The notes under the pieces: generated by a model
What the model saw: the letters and a program-made list of their open reading frames with translations, nothing else
What the model was told of the DNA's origin: nothing
Databases searched by the model: none
In this document: in pieces, positions 1-7,124 of the stretch
Position numbering within the stretch: the first letter of the stretch is position 1
How the letters are laid out: every line of letters starts with the position of its first letter
NCBI RefSeq assembly: GCF_014646295.1
Contig: NZ_BMNE01000001.1
Coordinates: forward strand, 248,001-312,000
Direction: 5' to 3'
Origin: Nocardia rhizosphaerihabitans
GTDB taxonomy: Bacteria > Actinomycetota > Actinomycetes > Mycobacteriales > Mycobacteriaceae
DNA length: 64,000 bases
Translations under genes and position numbers: made by a program

Positions 1-1
1 C

Positions 2-352
2 CGCTACAGCTACCTCTCGGGCAAGAGCGCGGGCGCGGCGGTATACGACTCGATCGTCAAGGTCGACCACCAGACGGGCGGAGTGACAAGCTGCGACTTC
101 GCCGTCAGCTCCGTCGGCGAACCACTGTTCGTGCCCCGCACTCCCGATGCGGGCGAGGACGACGGCTGGCTGCTGTTCCTCAACCACGACCTCACCGAAC
201 ACCGCTCCCAGCTGGTGATTCTCGACGCCCGCGATGTCGAGCACGGACCGCTGGCGACAGCGTGGCTCGAGCACCACATCCCGTGGGGCTTCCACGGAAC
301 CTTCACCCGCCGCATTGCGGAACCGGTCCCACCACCCGGCGCCCTGCGATAA
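2..352 (+). CDS. Carotenoid oxygenase family protein, C-terminal part (5' end outside window)
   Basis: About 116 C-terminal residues of a gene that begins left of the window. The reading frame is open from base 2 to the TAA at 350-352. The segment with FVPRTPDAGEDDGWLLFL, then ELVILDARD-like residues (QLVILDARD) and a terminal PWGFHGTF is characteristic of the last blades of carotenoid cleavage dioxygenases, non-haem iron enzymes that cleave double bonds of carotenoids or stilbene-like substrates. The last iron-ligand histidine of the family lies in the final GFHGT stretch, which is present. The substrate cannot be told from this fragment. It is convergent with the arsenic module to the right. 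Confidence 0.82.
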   Translation, partial: RYSYLSGKSAGAAVYDSIVKVDHQTGGVTSCDFAVSSVGEPLFVPRTPDAGEDDGWLLFLNHDLTEHRSQLVILDARDVEHGPLATAWLEHHIPWGFHGTFTRRIAEPVPPPGALR

Positions 353-379
353 CCCGAAACCGGTTCGCAGTCAGGGCAG

Positions 380-721
380 TTATCGCCGGTCTTCGATCGA
401 GGCCTCGACCCGTGCGGCGAAGGCATCGAGCACCTCGACGTAGGCCGCCGGGACGCCGACCCGCATGACCAGGCCGGTGCCGGTGGTGTCGAAGTCGAAG
501 GTGAAGAACGAGCAGCACGGCGATTCCCGCGCCGCGAGATCCAGGGCGGCGGCTTCGGCGGCGGCGGCCACGTGCAGGTCCAGCCGTGTCGGCGTGGGCC
601 GGGCCATGCCGCACACCGACTCGGCGAAGAACCGATCGAACTCGGCGACTCGGGTCGGTTGTTCCGCGATCGGCAGGGTGCACGCGTCCGGCACCCAGTC
701 GTCCTGACCTCGGGAAACCAT
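380..721 (-). CDS. Conserved hypothetical protein downstream of arsR
   Basis: 113-residue protein starting 2 nt after the arsR stop, so almost certainly co-transcribed and translationally coupled. The ATG at 721 is preferred over upstream in-frame codons because it follows the arsR TGA directly. It carries a vicinal cysteine pair in an ESPCCSFF segment and an acidic, alanine-rich C-terminal helix. Proteins of this look often sit beside ArsR or MerR-type metal regulators in actinobacteria, and the Cys pair could bind arsenite or a soft metal. That role is inference. No enzyme family was recognised. Confidence 0.7.
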   Translation of the reverse strand: MVSRGQDDWVPDACTLPIAEQPTRVAEFDRFFAESVCGMARPTPTRLDLHVAAAAEAAALDLAARESPCCSFFTFDFDTTGTGLVMRVGVPAAYVEVLDAFAARVEASIEDRR

Positions 722-723
722 GG

Positions 724-1083
724 TCAGCTGCAGCAGTTGGGATCGAGCACCGTGCACAGCGCGGAGAGTGCGTCGCGGCGGGCTCGGTGGAAGGTGTTCA
801 TCCCGCGCCGCTCGGACTCCACGAGCCCGGCCTTGCGGAGCTGGCCGAGGTGATGCGACACCGTGGACTCGCCGAGGCCGACCGCGGCGGCGAGGTCGCC
901 GCCGTTGCGTTCGCCGAGCGGGGTGGTCAGCAGCAGCGACAGCAGCTTGACCCGGACCGGGTCGGCGATCGCTTTGAGCCGCAACGCCACCTCGAGGGCG
1001 GCGGCGTCGTCGACCGGTCCCGCCGCGACGGGAGCGCAGCAGACCGGGGCGGACATATCAATCACGGGTAGCGCCTTGGGCAT
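724..1083 (-). CDS. arsR: ArsR-family metalloregulatory repressor
   Basis: Winged-helix repressor of about 119 residues. The helix-turn-helix region is typical (LKAIADPVRVKLLSLL, then GESTVSHHLGQLRKAGLV). Cysteines sit at both ends: a CC pair in SAPVCCAPV near the N-terminus and a DPNCCS tail. This suggests a metalloid site built from terminal cysteines rather than the classical CxC in helix 3. The start at 1083 keeps both palindromic operators outside the gene; 1056 and 1140 are alternative ATGs. It is divergent from arsI and heads a two-gene operon. By family knowledge, arsenite (or Cd/Pb) binding should release the repressor from the shared promoter. Confidence 0.88.
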   Translation of the reverse strand: MPKALPVIDMSAPVCCAPVAAGPVDDAAALEVALRLKAIADPVRVKLLSLLLTTPLGERNGGDLAAAVGLGESTVSHHLGQLRKAGLVESERRGMNTFHRARRDALSALCTVLDPNCCS

Positions 1084-1105
1084 GAAATCGAGACTACCCG
1101 CGGTA

Positions 1106-1162
1106 TTGACATATGTCGAAAAGGTGAGCAGACTCGGCATCAGAAGTTCTTCGATATATGTC
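1106..1162. promoter_or_regulatory. Divergent arsR/arsI promoter with two ArsR-type operators
   Basis: Two related palindromes lie between the divergent genes. GACATATGTC at 1108-1117 is a perfect 10-bp dyad. GATATATGTC at 1153-1162 differs from it by one base. Their centres are 45 bp apart, and each lies close to one of the two transcription units. Small ArsR dimers commonly bind AT-rich dyads of this size, so autoregulation plus control of arsI is the natural reading. Promoter hexamers were not assigned. Confidence 0.65.
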
Positions 1163-1182
1163 ACACAAGTGGAGGTTCGATC

Positions 1183-1701
1183 ATGTCTCGTATCCAGCTG
1201 GCCCTCAATGTCGACGATCTCGACACCGCCGTGCAGTTCTACTCGACCCTGTTCGATGCCGAACCGGCCAAGCGCAAGCCCGGCTACGCCAACTTCGCGA
1301 TCACCGAGCCGCCCCTCAAGCTCGTCTTGATCGAGAACGCAGGCCAGGGCGGGTCCATCAACCACCTCGGCGTCGAGGTCGAAACCTCCGAGCAGGTCCA
1401 CGGCGAGATCGCCCGACTCTCCGAAGCGGGCCTGTTCACCGAGGAGCAGATCGCGACCACGTGTTGCTTCGCCACCCAGGACAAGGTGTGGGTGACCGGC
1501 CCGGGGTCCGAGCGGTGGGAGGTCTACACGGTGCTGGCCGACAGCGAAACCTTCGGCACCGCACCCGAACTCGGCCGGACCGACGCCGAAGCGGTCGACG
1601 TGTGCTGCGGCACTGCCGCCGAAGCCGAGGCCGAGGGCGCCTGCTGCGGCACCGAGGCCAAGCAGAAGGCCGTCGCCTCCGGCGCGAGCTGCTGCGGCTG
1701 A
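1183..1701 (+). CDS. arsI: ArsI/CadI-type vicinal oxygen chelate protein with Cys-rich tail
   Basis: 172 residues preceded by a clear GGAGG at 1171-1175. The body (SRIQLALNVDDLDTAVQFY, PAKRKPGYANFAI, NHLGVEVETSEQVHGEIARL, TTCCFATQDKVWVTGPG, ERWEVYTVLADSETF) is that of mycobacterial CadI and of ArsI, the Fe(II)-dependent C-As lyase that demethylates trivalent organoarsenicals. The TTCC vicinal pair needed by ArsI and the metal ligands in NHLGVEV and RWEVYT are present. The protein is longer than CadI: after residue about 140 there are three CC motifs (VCCG, ACCG, SCCG) separated by Ala/Glu/Lys spacers. Whether the substrate is organoarsenical or cadmium cannot be settled by sequence; the ArsR neighbour favours arsenic. 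Confidence 0.88.
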   Translation: MSRIQLALNVDDLDTAVQFYSTLFDAEPAKRKPGYANFAITEPPLKLVLIENAGQGGSINHLGVEVETSEQVHGEIARLSEAGLFTEEQIATTCCFATQDKVWVTGPGSERWEVYTVLADSETFGTAPELGRTDAEAVDVCCGTAAEAEAEGACCGTEAKQKAVASGASCCG

Positions 1702-1733
1702 CACGCCTCGGCAGTGAGTGAGTTCGCCAGGGC

Positions 1734-1762
1734 GTAGCTCCCGCCACCTCGGCGGGAGCTAC
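1734..1762 (+). terminator. Strong hairpin downstream of arsI
   Basis: Perfect 12-bp inverted repeat GTAGCTCCCGCC / GGCGGGAGCTAC with a 5-base loop, 33 bp after the arsI stop. No T-tract follows, as is usual for actinobacterial terminators. Confidence 0.7.
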
Positions 1763-1826
1763 ACCCCGGTTGAGCTTCGGAGTGCTCCGCCAACCGCAGG
1801 CGCGCGCAAGCGGGCGCGGCCTGGTG

Positions 1827-1878
1827 TTTCCGCCCAGCGGGAGAACGCGGTTCCGGCCGCGCCGCCCGAACCTACCGT
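1827..1878 (+). promoter_or_regulatory. Candidate steroid-regulon operator and -10 upstream of the esterase
   Basis: The 17-bp dyad TTTCCG-CCCAG-CGGGAG at 1827-1843 resembles the motif found upstream of the steroid genes further right. A TACCGT hexamer starts 38 bp after the dyad centre (1873-1878). The ATG at 1886 follows 8 bp later, suggesting a leaderless or nearly leaderless transcript. This is the weakest of the eight sites. Confidence 0.5.
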
Positions 1879-1885
1879 GACCTGC

Positions 1886-2848
1886 ATGACTGCACGAGTT
1901 TTCCCGACCACAGGCCCCGGCGCCGTTCGCGATCCGGAAGTCGCGGCGATGCTCGCCGCGCTCGACGCCGGATTTCCCGATGTCGCCGCGATGGAGGCCG
2001 CCGAGGTGCGGGCTGCGATCCGCGCCAGACGTGCTCCGCTGCAACGTCTTCCCGATATGCGTGCGGCGCGCGACCTCACTGTCGACGGGCCCGGTGGGCA
2101 GTTGCCGCTGCGGGTGTTCCGGCCGCATCACGATGGTGACGCGCTGCCGGTGATCGTGTTCGCGCACGGTGGCGGGTTCGTGTTCTGTGATCTCGACAGT
2201 CATGACGAGTTCTGTCGTTCGATGGCGGCGGGGGTCGGTGCGGTGGTGATCTCGGTCGATTACCGGCTCGCGCCGGAGCACCCGGCCCCTGCCGCCCACG
2301 ACGACATGCTTGCCGCGTTGCGGTGGGCAGCCGAGAACGCCGGCGCGTTCGGCGGTGATCCGGCCAGGATCGCGCTGGCCGGTGACAGTGCGGGCGGAAA
2401 TCTTGCGGCCACCGTGGCGATCGCCGCCAGGGACGGTGGTGGCCCCGAGGTCGCGGCGCAGATTCTGATCTATCCGGTCATCGACGACGATTTCGAGACC
2501 GAGTCCTATCAGCGGTTCGGCACCGGGCACTACAACACGACCAGTGCCATGCAGTGGTACTGGCAGAACTACGCACCGCACGGGACCGACGACGTGCGTC
2601 TTGTGCCGACCAGGGCGTCGTCGCTGGCCGGCCTACCGCCCGCGGTGGTGGTCACCGCCGAACTCGACCCGCCCTGCTCGGCCGGGGACGCCTACGCGCA
2701 GCGCCTGGCCGGTGACGGCGTCGCGGTGCGGCATCGCCGCTACAACGGGCTGTTCCACGGCTTCCTCACCATCCCGTCCTTGGCCGCTACCCGAGCTGCC
2801 CGCACGGAGGTCTGGGCGATGGTGCGCGACGTGCTCGGTCCGGCGTAG
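1886..2848 (+). CDS. Alpha/beta hydrolase (HSL/arylacetamide deacetylase family esterase)
   Basis: About 320 residues of the hormone-sensitive-lipase family. It shows the oxyanion motif HGGGFVF, the nucleophile elbow GDSAGGN (catalytic Ser), an acidic residue in VVTAELDPPCSAGD, and the catalytic His in GLFHGFLT. The ATG at 1886 gives a family-typical N-terminus. Upstream in-frame codons would run through the operator-like dyad at 1827-1843. It probably hydrolyses short-chain esters. The shared promoter motif with the steroid monooxygenase gene makes it a candidate for cleaving the steroid acetate that enzyme forms, but that assignment is inference. It ends just before the siderophore pseudogenes. 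Confidence 0.85.
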   Translation: MTARVFPTTGPGAVRDPEVAAMLAALDAGFPDVAAMEAAEVRAAIRARRAPLQRLPDMRAARDLTVDGPGGQLPLRVFRPHHDGDALPVIVFAHGGGFVFCDLDSHDEFCRSMAAGVGAVVISVDYRLAPEHPAPAAHDDMLAALRWAAENAGAFGGDPARIALAGDSAGGNLAATVAIAARDGGGPEVAAQILIYPVIDDDFETESYQRFGTGHYNTTSAMQWYWQNYAPHGTDDVRLVPTRASSLAGLPPAVVVTAELDPPCSAGDAYAQRLAGDGVAVRHRRYNGLFHGFLTIPSLAATRAARTEVWAMVRDVLGPA

Positions 2849-2888
2849 CGGTTGGCCTCGACGGCGATTCGCGGCCGAAGGAAGTCGC

Positions 2889-3218
2889 CTACGGTCGCGA
2901 CCCGCTGCGTCGCCCGGGGACGATCATCGGCGCCCCGGTCAGCGGATCGTCGATGACCACACAGTCGAGATCGAACACCTCCCGGACGAGTTCGGGGGTG
3001 ACCAGCTCACGCGGCAGTCGCCGGTCCACGACGAAGAACCGGTCGAGCCTGCGCCGCGGATGACCGGTCACGACGTCCCACAGCGCCCGCGGCCCGACCA
3101 TGTACTCGCCGACCATGTGCGACACCAGCACCAGGACGACGACCAGCCCCAGCAGGATCGCGGTGACCGTGGTGGCCCTGCGGTCGAAGCGCACGGTGTA
3201 GCGGCCGACGAGCAGCAC
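2889..3218 (-). pseudogene. Fused remnant: FecCD-type permease N-terminus joined to FecE-type ATPase C-terminus
   Basis: The first about 72 residues (LLVGRYTVRFDRRATTV, a hydrophobic helix, then ALWDVVTGHP and RLDRFFVVDRRLPREL) match the start of the second permease of iron-siderophore ABC importers. The frame then continues without a break into TPELVREVFDLDCVVIDDP and GAPMIVPGRR, which is the C-terminal end of the partner ATPase. Almost all of the permease and the whole ATP-binding core are missing, so a large in-frame deletion joined two neighbouring genes. The product cannot transport or bind ATP. The open frame extends somewhat upstream of 3218. Confidence 0.75.
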
Positions 3219-3328
3219 CTGATCGGTGCGCGTGATCCCGGCCCGCGCGAACCGCCGTGCTCGCCCGCCCCGACAGTAAGGCCGTCACGCTTCGGCTCCC
3301 ATCCGTGGACTCCAGACGATGAGGGCGA

Positions 3329-3627
3329 TCAGCGCGGACTGCCGAGAAAGGCCGTCATCACCCCGACCGGAACTGGTTCACCACCGCCGATGACCCGGCC
3401 GCCCAGCACGTCGTCCAGATCGCGGGCCGCCAGCGAACCGATCCGCCAGAACCGGAACGAAACCGCCAGTCCCCGATGATCACGCGCACGCTGCCGTCAC
3501 CCTGCCCGAACAGCGCGGCGACCACCTCGCGCATCGGAATCGACTTGGCGCCGATAGCCAGGCTGGCGACACACACGCCGAACAACACGACCGCGGCGAC
3601 CGTGCTCGCGCAGCCCCAGCGCATCGT
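3329..3627 (-). pseudogene. Remnant of FecCD-type siderophore permease 1
   Basis: The frame from about 3610 reads an N-terminal permease segment (VLFGVCVASLAIGAKSIPM, REVVAALFGQ). After a frame change it reads RFWRIGSLAARDLDDVL and then PVPVGVMTAFLGSP before a TGA at 3329-3331. These are the start, a middle segment and the very end of an about 340-residue permease, squeezed into about 100 codons. Internal deletions and a frameshift are evident. It lies upstream of the second permease remnant on the same strand, preserving the order of the ancestral operon. Confidence 0.7.
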
Positions 3628-3892
3628 CGTCCTCGATTCCCCGCACCTCGACGCGCTCGTGTCACCGGGCATCAGCTGGCCGCGATCACCGAGCGGGCCG
3701 AGCAGTTCGAGCAGATCAACGGTGAGGTGGTCTTCCACGCCGACCAAGAGCCGGGTGGTGTCGCTGTGGGGCTCGCTGCCCGCGGTGACGGCGGGACGCG
3801 CCTACGAGGTCTCCGACGACACCTGGATGCCGGGCATCGGCGTCATCGGCGCGGGCCAGATCATCGACGAGATCGAGCGCGTGATGGCGTGA
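3605..3892 (+). pseudogene. Remnant of siderophore substrate-binding protein
   Basis: Plus-strand fragments of a FecB/FepB-like binding protein. PQRIVVLDSPHLDALV (near 3620) is the usual first strand. An internal piece in a different frame reads AITERAEQFEQINGEVVF. The C-terminus SLWGSLPAVTAGRAYEVSDD, followed by TWMPGIGVIGAG, is intact and ends in TGA at 3892. The signal peptide, lipobox and most of both lobes are missing, and at least one frameshift separates the pieces. It diverges from the permease remnants, so the deletion also removed the shared promoter. Confidence 0.7.
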
Positions 3893-3914
3893 TCGCCGCG
3901 GCGGCCCGGCCGGC

Positions 3915-4610
3915 TCACCGGTCGGCCGGGTCGTGCATGCCCTCTTCTTCGCGCACGCGCTGCTCGATCTCGCGCCAGCGACCCGGCGTCGGATGGGGAT
4001 AGTCGGCGCGGTCGTCGTGCTCGGCGCCCGCCAGCACGGTGGCCGCGTTGTCGATGTCGTCGATCAACTGCTGGGCGAGTTCCCGTTCGGCCGTGTAGTG
4101 GCGCTGCGCCCACTGCAGCACGAGCTGCGAATAGGCCCAGCCCGGTTCGGACTTCGCCGCTTCGGCGTCGATCGCGGCCCGCTGTTCGAGCTGTTCGACG
4201 TCGGCGATGTGGTCGCGCAGGATCTGCTTGATCCGGTCCGGTGAACCGAGATGGCCGAACATGACGCGCAGCAGCACATGGTGTTTGAGCACCGAGGCGT
4301 CGACCGGCGCCTTGTTCCACCACGCGGTGACGGCCGCGCGGCCGGCATCGGTGATCTGGTAAAGCCGTTTGCCCCGCATGGCGTTGTCGTGGTCGAGCCG
4401 CGAGCTCGCGAACCCGTGGTTCTCGAGCTTCTTCAGTTCGGCGTAGATCTGGCTGTAGGACGGGGTCCAGTAGAAGTAGCGCAGACTCCAGTCGGCCCAC
4501 TTCTTCAGGTCGTAGCCGGAGACTTCCTCCTCGTAGGAGAGCATGGCGAGCACCGCCCAGCTGGTCGGCGGCAGATTGGGCACGCCGGGATCGGGATCGG
4601 GAGTCGCCAT
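3915..4610 (-). CDS. PadR-family transcriptional regulator
   Basis: 231 residues. The N-terminal winged helix (SWAVLAMLSYEEEVSGYDLK, SQIYAELKKLENHGF, LYQITDAGRAAVTAWW) is typical PadR. The C-terminal half (VLKHHVLLRVMFGHL onward) is the helical effector/dimer domain of the subfamily with a long tail. It is divergent from the flavin reductase at 4739 and sits at the left edge of the steroid genes, so it is one candidate for a local regulator. The 17-bp dyads in the region do not look like the ATGT...ACAT operators usual for PadR proteins, which argues against a direct role at those sites. Confidence 0.88.
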   Translation of the reverse strand: MATPDPDPGVPNLPPTSWAVLAMLSYEEEVSGYDLKKWADWSLRYFYWTPSYSQIYAELKKLENHGFASSRLDHDNAMRGKRLYQITDAGRAAVTAWWNKAPVDASVLKHHVLLRVMFGHLGSPDRIKQILRDHIADVEQLEQRAAIDAEAAKSEPGWAYSQLVLQWAQRHYTAERELAQQLIDDIDNAATVLAGAEHDDRADYPHPTPGRWREIEQRVREEEGMHDPADR

Positions 4611-4653
4611 CGCTGAATGTTAGCAACCGCGCGTACCACTATTTACCCGCCGA

Positions 4654-4706
4654 CAACCGCTGACCGGGAGAACGTCTTGAGCCGCCCACCGCTGACCCCG
4701 GATCGT
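4654..4706 (+). promoter_or_regulatory. Candidate steroid-regulon operator A (flavin reductase promoter)
   Basis: Dyad CAACCG-CTGAC-CGGGAG at 4654-4670, centre 77 bp before the start codon at 4739. A GATCGT hexamer starts exactly 39 bp from the centre (4701). A second ACCGCTGACC half-like copy lies at 4688-4697, 32 bp after the first. Confidence 0.55.
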
Positions 4707-4738
4707 GGGGGCATCGAGTTCCGTTCGGGAGGACCCCT

Positions 4739-5245
4739 ATGAATGCAGACAACGTCGCCGTCGACGCAGGTATCCCAGCACCCGCCGACCTGCGCAGAGT
4801 GCTCGGTCACTTCGCGACCGGCGTCGCGGTGATCGCCGCCCACGACGGGACGCGACCGCTCGGTTTCACCTGTCAGTCGGTGGTGTCGGTGTCGCTGGAC
4901 CCGCCGTATGTGTCGTTCTGCCCGGCCAAGAGCTCCACCAGCTGGCCGCTGCTGCGGGAGGCGGGCGCCCTGTGCATCAACATCCTGGCCGAGGAGCAGA
5001 GCGCGCTGTGCCGTCAGTTCGCGGTGAGCGGCGCCGACAAGTTCGCCGGCGTCGAGTGGGATCGCGCGGGCAACGGCGCACCAGCGCTGGCCGGGGCGCT
5101 GGCCCATATCGAGGTGAGTGTGGAGCTCGAGCACGACGCGGGCGATCACACGGTGGTGCTGGCCCGGATCGGTGACCTGCGCGCGGCCGAGGACGGCAGG
5201 CCGCTGCTGTTCTATCGCGGCGGGTTCGGCGGCTTCGCGGCCTGA
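4739..5245 (+). CDS. HsaB-like flavin reductase
   Basis: 168 residues of the flavin reductase-like (split-barrel) family: LRRVLGHFATGVAVIAAHDG, LGFTCQSVVSVSLDPP, VSFCPAKSSTSWPLL, CINILAEEQ, DKFAGVEW and a C-terminal PLLFYRGGFGGF. This pattern closely follows HsaB, the NADH:FMN reductase partner of the 3-HSA hydroxylase HsaA. It supplies reduced FMN to a two-component oxygenase. No HsaA-like oxygenase is in the window, so the partner must be encoded elsewhere. GGAGG about 10 nt upstream supports the ATG. A strong terminator follows. Confidence 0.85.
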   Translation: MNADNVAVDAGIPAPADLRRVLGHFATGVAVIAAHDGTRPLGFTCQSVVSVSLDPPYVSFCPAKSSTSWPLLREAGALCINILAEEQSALCRQFAVSGADKFAGVEWDRAGNGAPALAGALAHIEVSVELEHDAGDHTVVLARIGDLRAAEDGRPLLFYRGGFGGFAA

Positions 5246-5253
5246 ACGACGAC

Positions 5254-5288
5254 GACGGGGTGGTCCGATCAGCTCGGACCACCCCGTC
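5254..5288. terminator. Bidirectional terminator between convergent genes
   Basis: Perfect 15-bp inverted repeat GACGGGGTGGTCCGA / TCGGACCACCCCGTC with loop TCAGC. It separates the convergent flavin reductase and steroid monooxygenase genes. Confidence 0.85.
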
Positions 5289-5296
5289 GCCGTGTC

Positions 5297-6928
5297 TCAC
5301 GCCTCGATGACGTCGAAGCCCTTGTATCCGGCGGCCGCGACCTCGGCGATGATCTCGCCGTAGACGCCGAACCCGCCGACGAAGGGCATGAACACCCGCG
5401 GCCTGCCCTCGATGTTCGCGCCCAGGTACCACGAATTCGCCTGGGTCATCAGCGTTCCCGCGGCCCGCGTCGCGCATTCGCGCACCCAGTCGGCCACCGC
5501 GTCCGGGCGCGCCTCGAGTGCCGTCGCTCCCCTGCCGTCGAGGAAGGCGATGGCCTCGGCCACCCAGTCGACGTGCAGTTCCGAGTGCAGCACCATGTTC
5601 GCCAGCACCGAGGGACTGCCGGGCCCGGTCAGGTTGAACAGGTTGGGAAAGCCCGTCATCCCCAGTCCCAGATAGGTTTTCGGCCCTTCCCGCCACGCCT
5701 CGTTGAGCGATTCACCGCCGCGGCCGACGATGTTCATCCGCGACACCGATCCGGTCATCGCGTCGAATCCGGTGGCAAGTACCAGGGTGTCGATCGGGTA
5801 GTGCGTGTCGCCGGTGTGCACGCCCGCCGCGTCGATGCGGGTGATCGGCGTCGCGCGCAGGTCGACGAGCTCGACATTGTCGCGGTTGTAGGTCTGGTAG
5901 TAGTTCGTGTCGGTGCAGATGCGCTTGGTGCCGATCGGGTGATCGCGCGGGACCAGCAGGTCGGCCACCCGCGGGTCGTCGATCACGGCGCGCACCTTCT
6001 CCTCCCAGAACAGCCGCGCGGTGTCGTTGGCGGCCAGGGTGACCAGCTGGTCGGGGAAGGTCTTGCTGAACAGCACGCCGCCCAGCGCCCAGCGCTTCTC
6101 GTAGGCCTCGCGCAGTTCCTGCTCGCTCACCTCGAGCGCGGACTTCGGGTGCGCCTGGTGCGGGGAACCGCCGCCGCTGGCCATCGACAGCCGCCTGCGC
6201 TCGGCGTAGTTCGCCTTCTGCGCCTGCCGATCCTCCTCGCTCAGCGGTGTATTACCCGCGGGCACACTGTAATTGGCGGTCCGCTGGAAGACGTGCAGTC
6301 GCGCGGCCTGCTCGGCCAGGCACGGGATCGTCTGGATACCGGAGGATCCGGTGCCGATGACGCCGACCCGCTGCCCGGTCAGGTCGACGCCCTCGTGCGG
6401 CCAGTGCGAGGTGTGCAGGATCTGACCGGCGAAGGTGTCGAGGCCGTCGATGGCGGGGGTGTTCGCGTTCGACAGCGGCCCGGTGGCCAGCACCACGAAC
6501 CGGGCCGACACCGCGCGCCCGGTGTCGGTGGCGACCTGCCAGCGCAGGGTCTGCTCGTCGAGCACGATATCGGTGACGCGCGTGCCGAATTCGATGTCGC
6601 GGCGCAGGTCGTAGCGGTCGGCGACGTGCTCGAGGTAGGCCAGGATCTCGGGCTGGGTGGCGTACTTCTCGCTCCAGTTCCACTCCTGCTGCAGCGCGTC
6701 GTCGAAGGAGTACGAGTAGTCGACGCTCTCGACGTCGCAGCGCGCGCCCGGGTAGCGGTTCCAGTACCAGACGCCGCCGACGCCCTCGCCTGCCTCGAAC
6801 ACCCGCACGGTCAGGCCGCTGCCGCGGAATCGGTGCAGGGCGTACAGGCCGGCGATGCCGGCACCGACGACGACCACGTCGACGTCGGCGGGGCGGATCG
6901 CTGGTGCCGATGGGGTCTCGGGGTTCAC
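5297..6928 (-). CDS. Steroid Baeyer-Villiger monooxygenase (progesterone monooxygenase type)
   Basis: 543 residues, GTG start. FAD Rossmann motif VVGAGIAGLYALHRF at the N-terminus, then GVWYWNRYPGARCDVES. The BVMO fingerprint FAGQILHTSHWP is complete, and the second NADP-binding motif GVIGTGSSGIQ is present. Length and internal blocks (WNWSEKYATQPEILAYLEHV, GSPHQAHPKSALEVSEQE, LTGPGSPSVLANMVLHSELH) closely resemble the steroid monooxygenase of Rhodococcus rhodochrous, which inserts oxygen beside the C20 ketone of progesterone to give testosterone acetate. That similarity is from memory, not alignment. It is divergent from kstD and shares the operator-like motif with other steroid genes. Confidence 0.88.
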   Translation of the reverse strand: MNPETPSAPAIRPADVDVVVVGAGIAGLYALHRFRGSGLTVRVFEAGEGVGGVWYWNRYPGARCDVESVDYSYSFDDALQQEWNWSEKYATQPEILAYLEHVADRYDLRRDIEFGTRVTDIVLDEQTLRWQVATDTGRAVSARFVVLATGPLSNANTPAIDGLDTFAGQILHTSHWPHEGVDLTGQRVGVIGTGSSGIQTIPCLAEQAARLHVFQRTANYSVPAGNTPLSEEDRQAQKANYAERRRLSMASGGGSPHQAHPKSALEVSEQELREAYEKRWALGGVLFSKTFPDQLVTLAANDTARLFWEEKVRAVIDDPRVADLLVPRDHPIGTKRICTDTNYYQTYNRDNVELVDLRATPITRIDAAGVHTGDTHYPIDTLVLATGFDAMTGSVSRMNIVGRGGESLNEAWREGPKTYLGLGMTGFPNLFNLTGPGSPSVLANMVLHSELHVDWVAEAIAFLDGRGATALEARPDAVADWVRECATRAAGTLMTQANSWYLGANIEGRPRVFMPFVGGFGVYGEIIAEVAAAGYKGFDVIEA

Positions 6929-6967
6929 AGTGCCTACCTTTCGATGGAGACCGGTTCTCTGCGGGCG

Positions 6968-7020
6968 ACGCTAGGGACGCGCGGGCCGCGAGAGCAGATG
7001 TCCTTCCCGCTGACCGGCAC
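6968..7020 (-). promoter_or_regulatory. Candidate steroid-regulon operator B (monooxygenase promoter)
   Basis: Dyad TTCCCG-CTGAC-CGGCAC at 7004-7020; centre 84 bp from the monooxygenase start. On the minus strand a TAGCGT hexamer begins exactly 39 bp from the centre (6973 to 6968). Confidence 0.6.
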
Positions 7021-7037
7021 GTTCGCGCATCGATCGC

Positions 7038-7090
7038 CTCCCGGTGATCGGGATGCTCCGCTGCGTGACCGCCGTCACCGGACCTACCGT
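7038..7090 (+). promoter_or_regulatory. Candidate steroid-regulon operator B2 (kstD promoter)
   Basis: Dyad CTCCCG-GTGAT-CGGGAT at 7038-7054, centre 79 bp before the kstD GTG. TACCGT at 7085-7090 starts exactly 39 bp from the centre. Operators B and B2 are 34 bp apart, about three helical turns. Confidence 0.6.
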
Positions 7091-7124
7091 CATCGGCACT
7101 ACGAGGTGGTACCAGGAGGAAACA

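Noticed and set aside
4688-4697. Second ACCGCTGACC copy before the flavin reductase
   Set aside because: Only the left half and centre match; the right arm CCCGGA does not complete the dyad, so it is noted with site A rather than counted as a separate operator.
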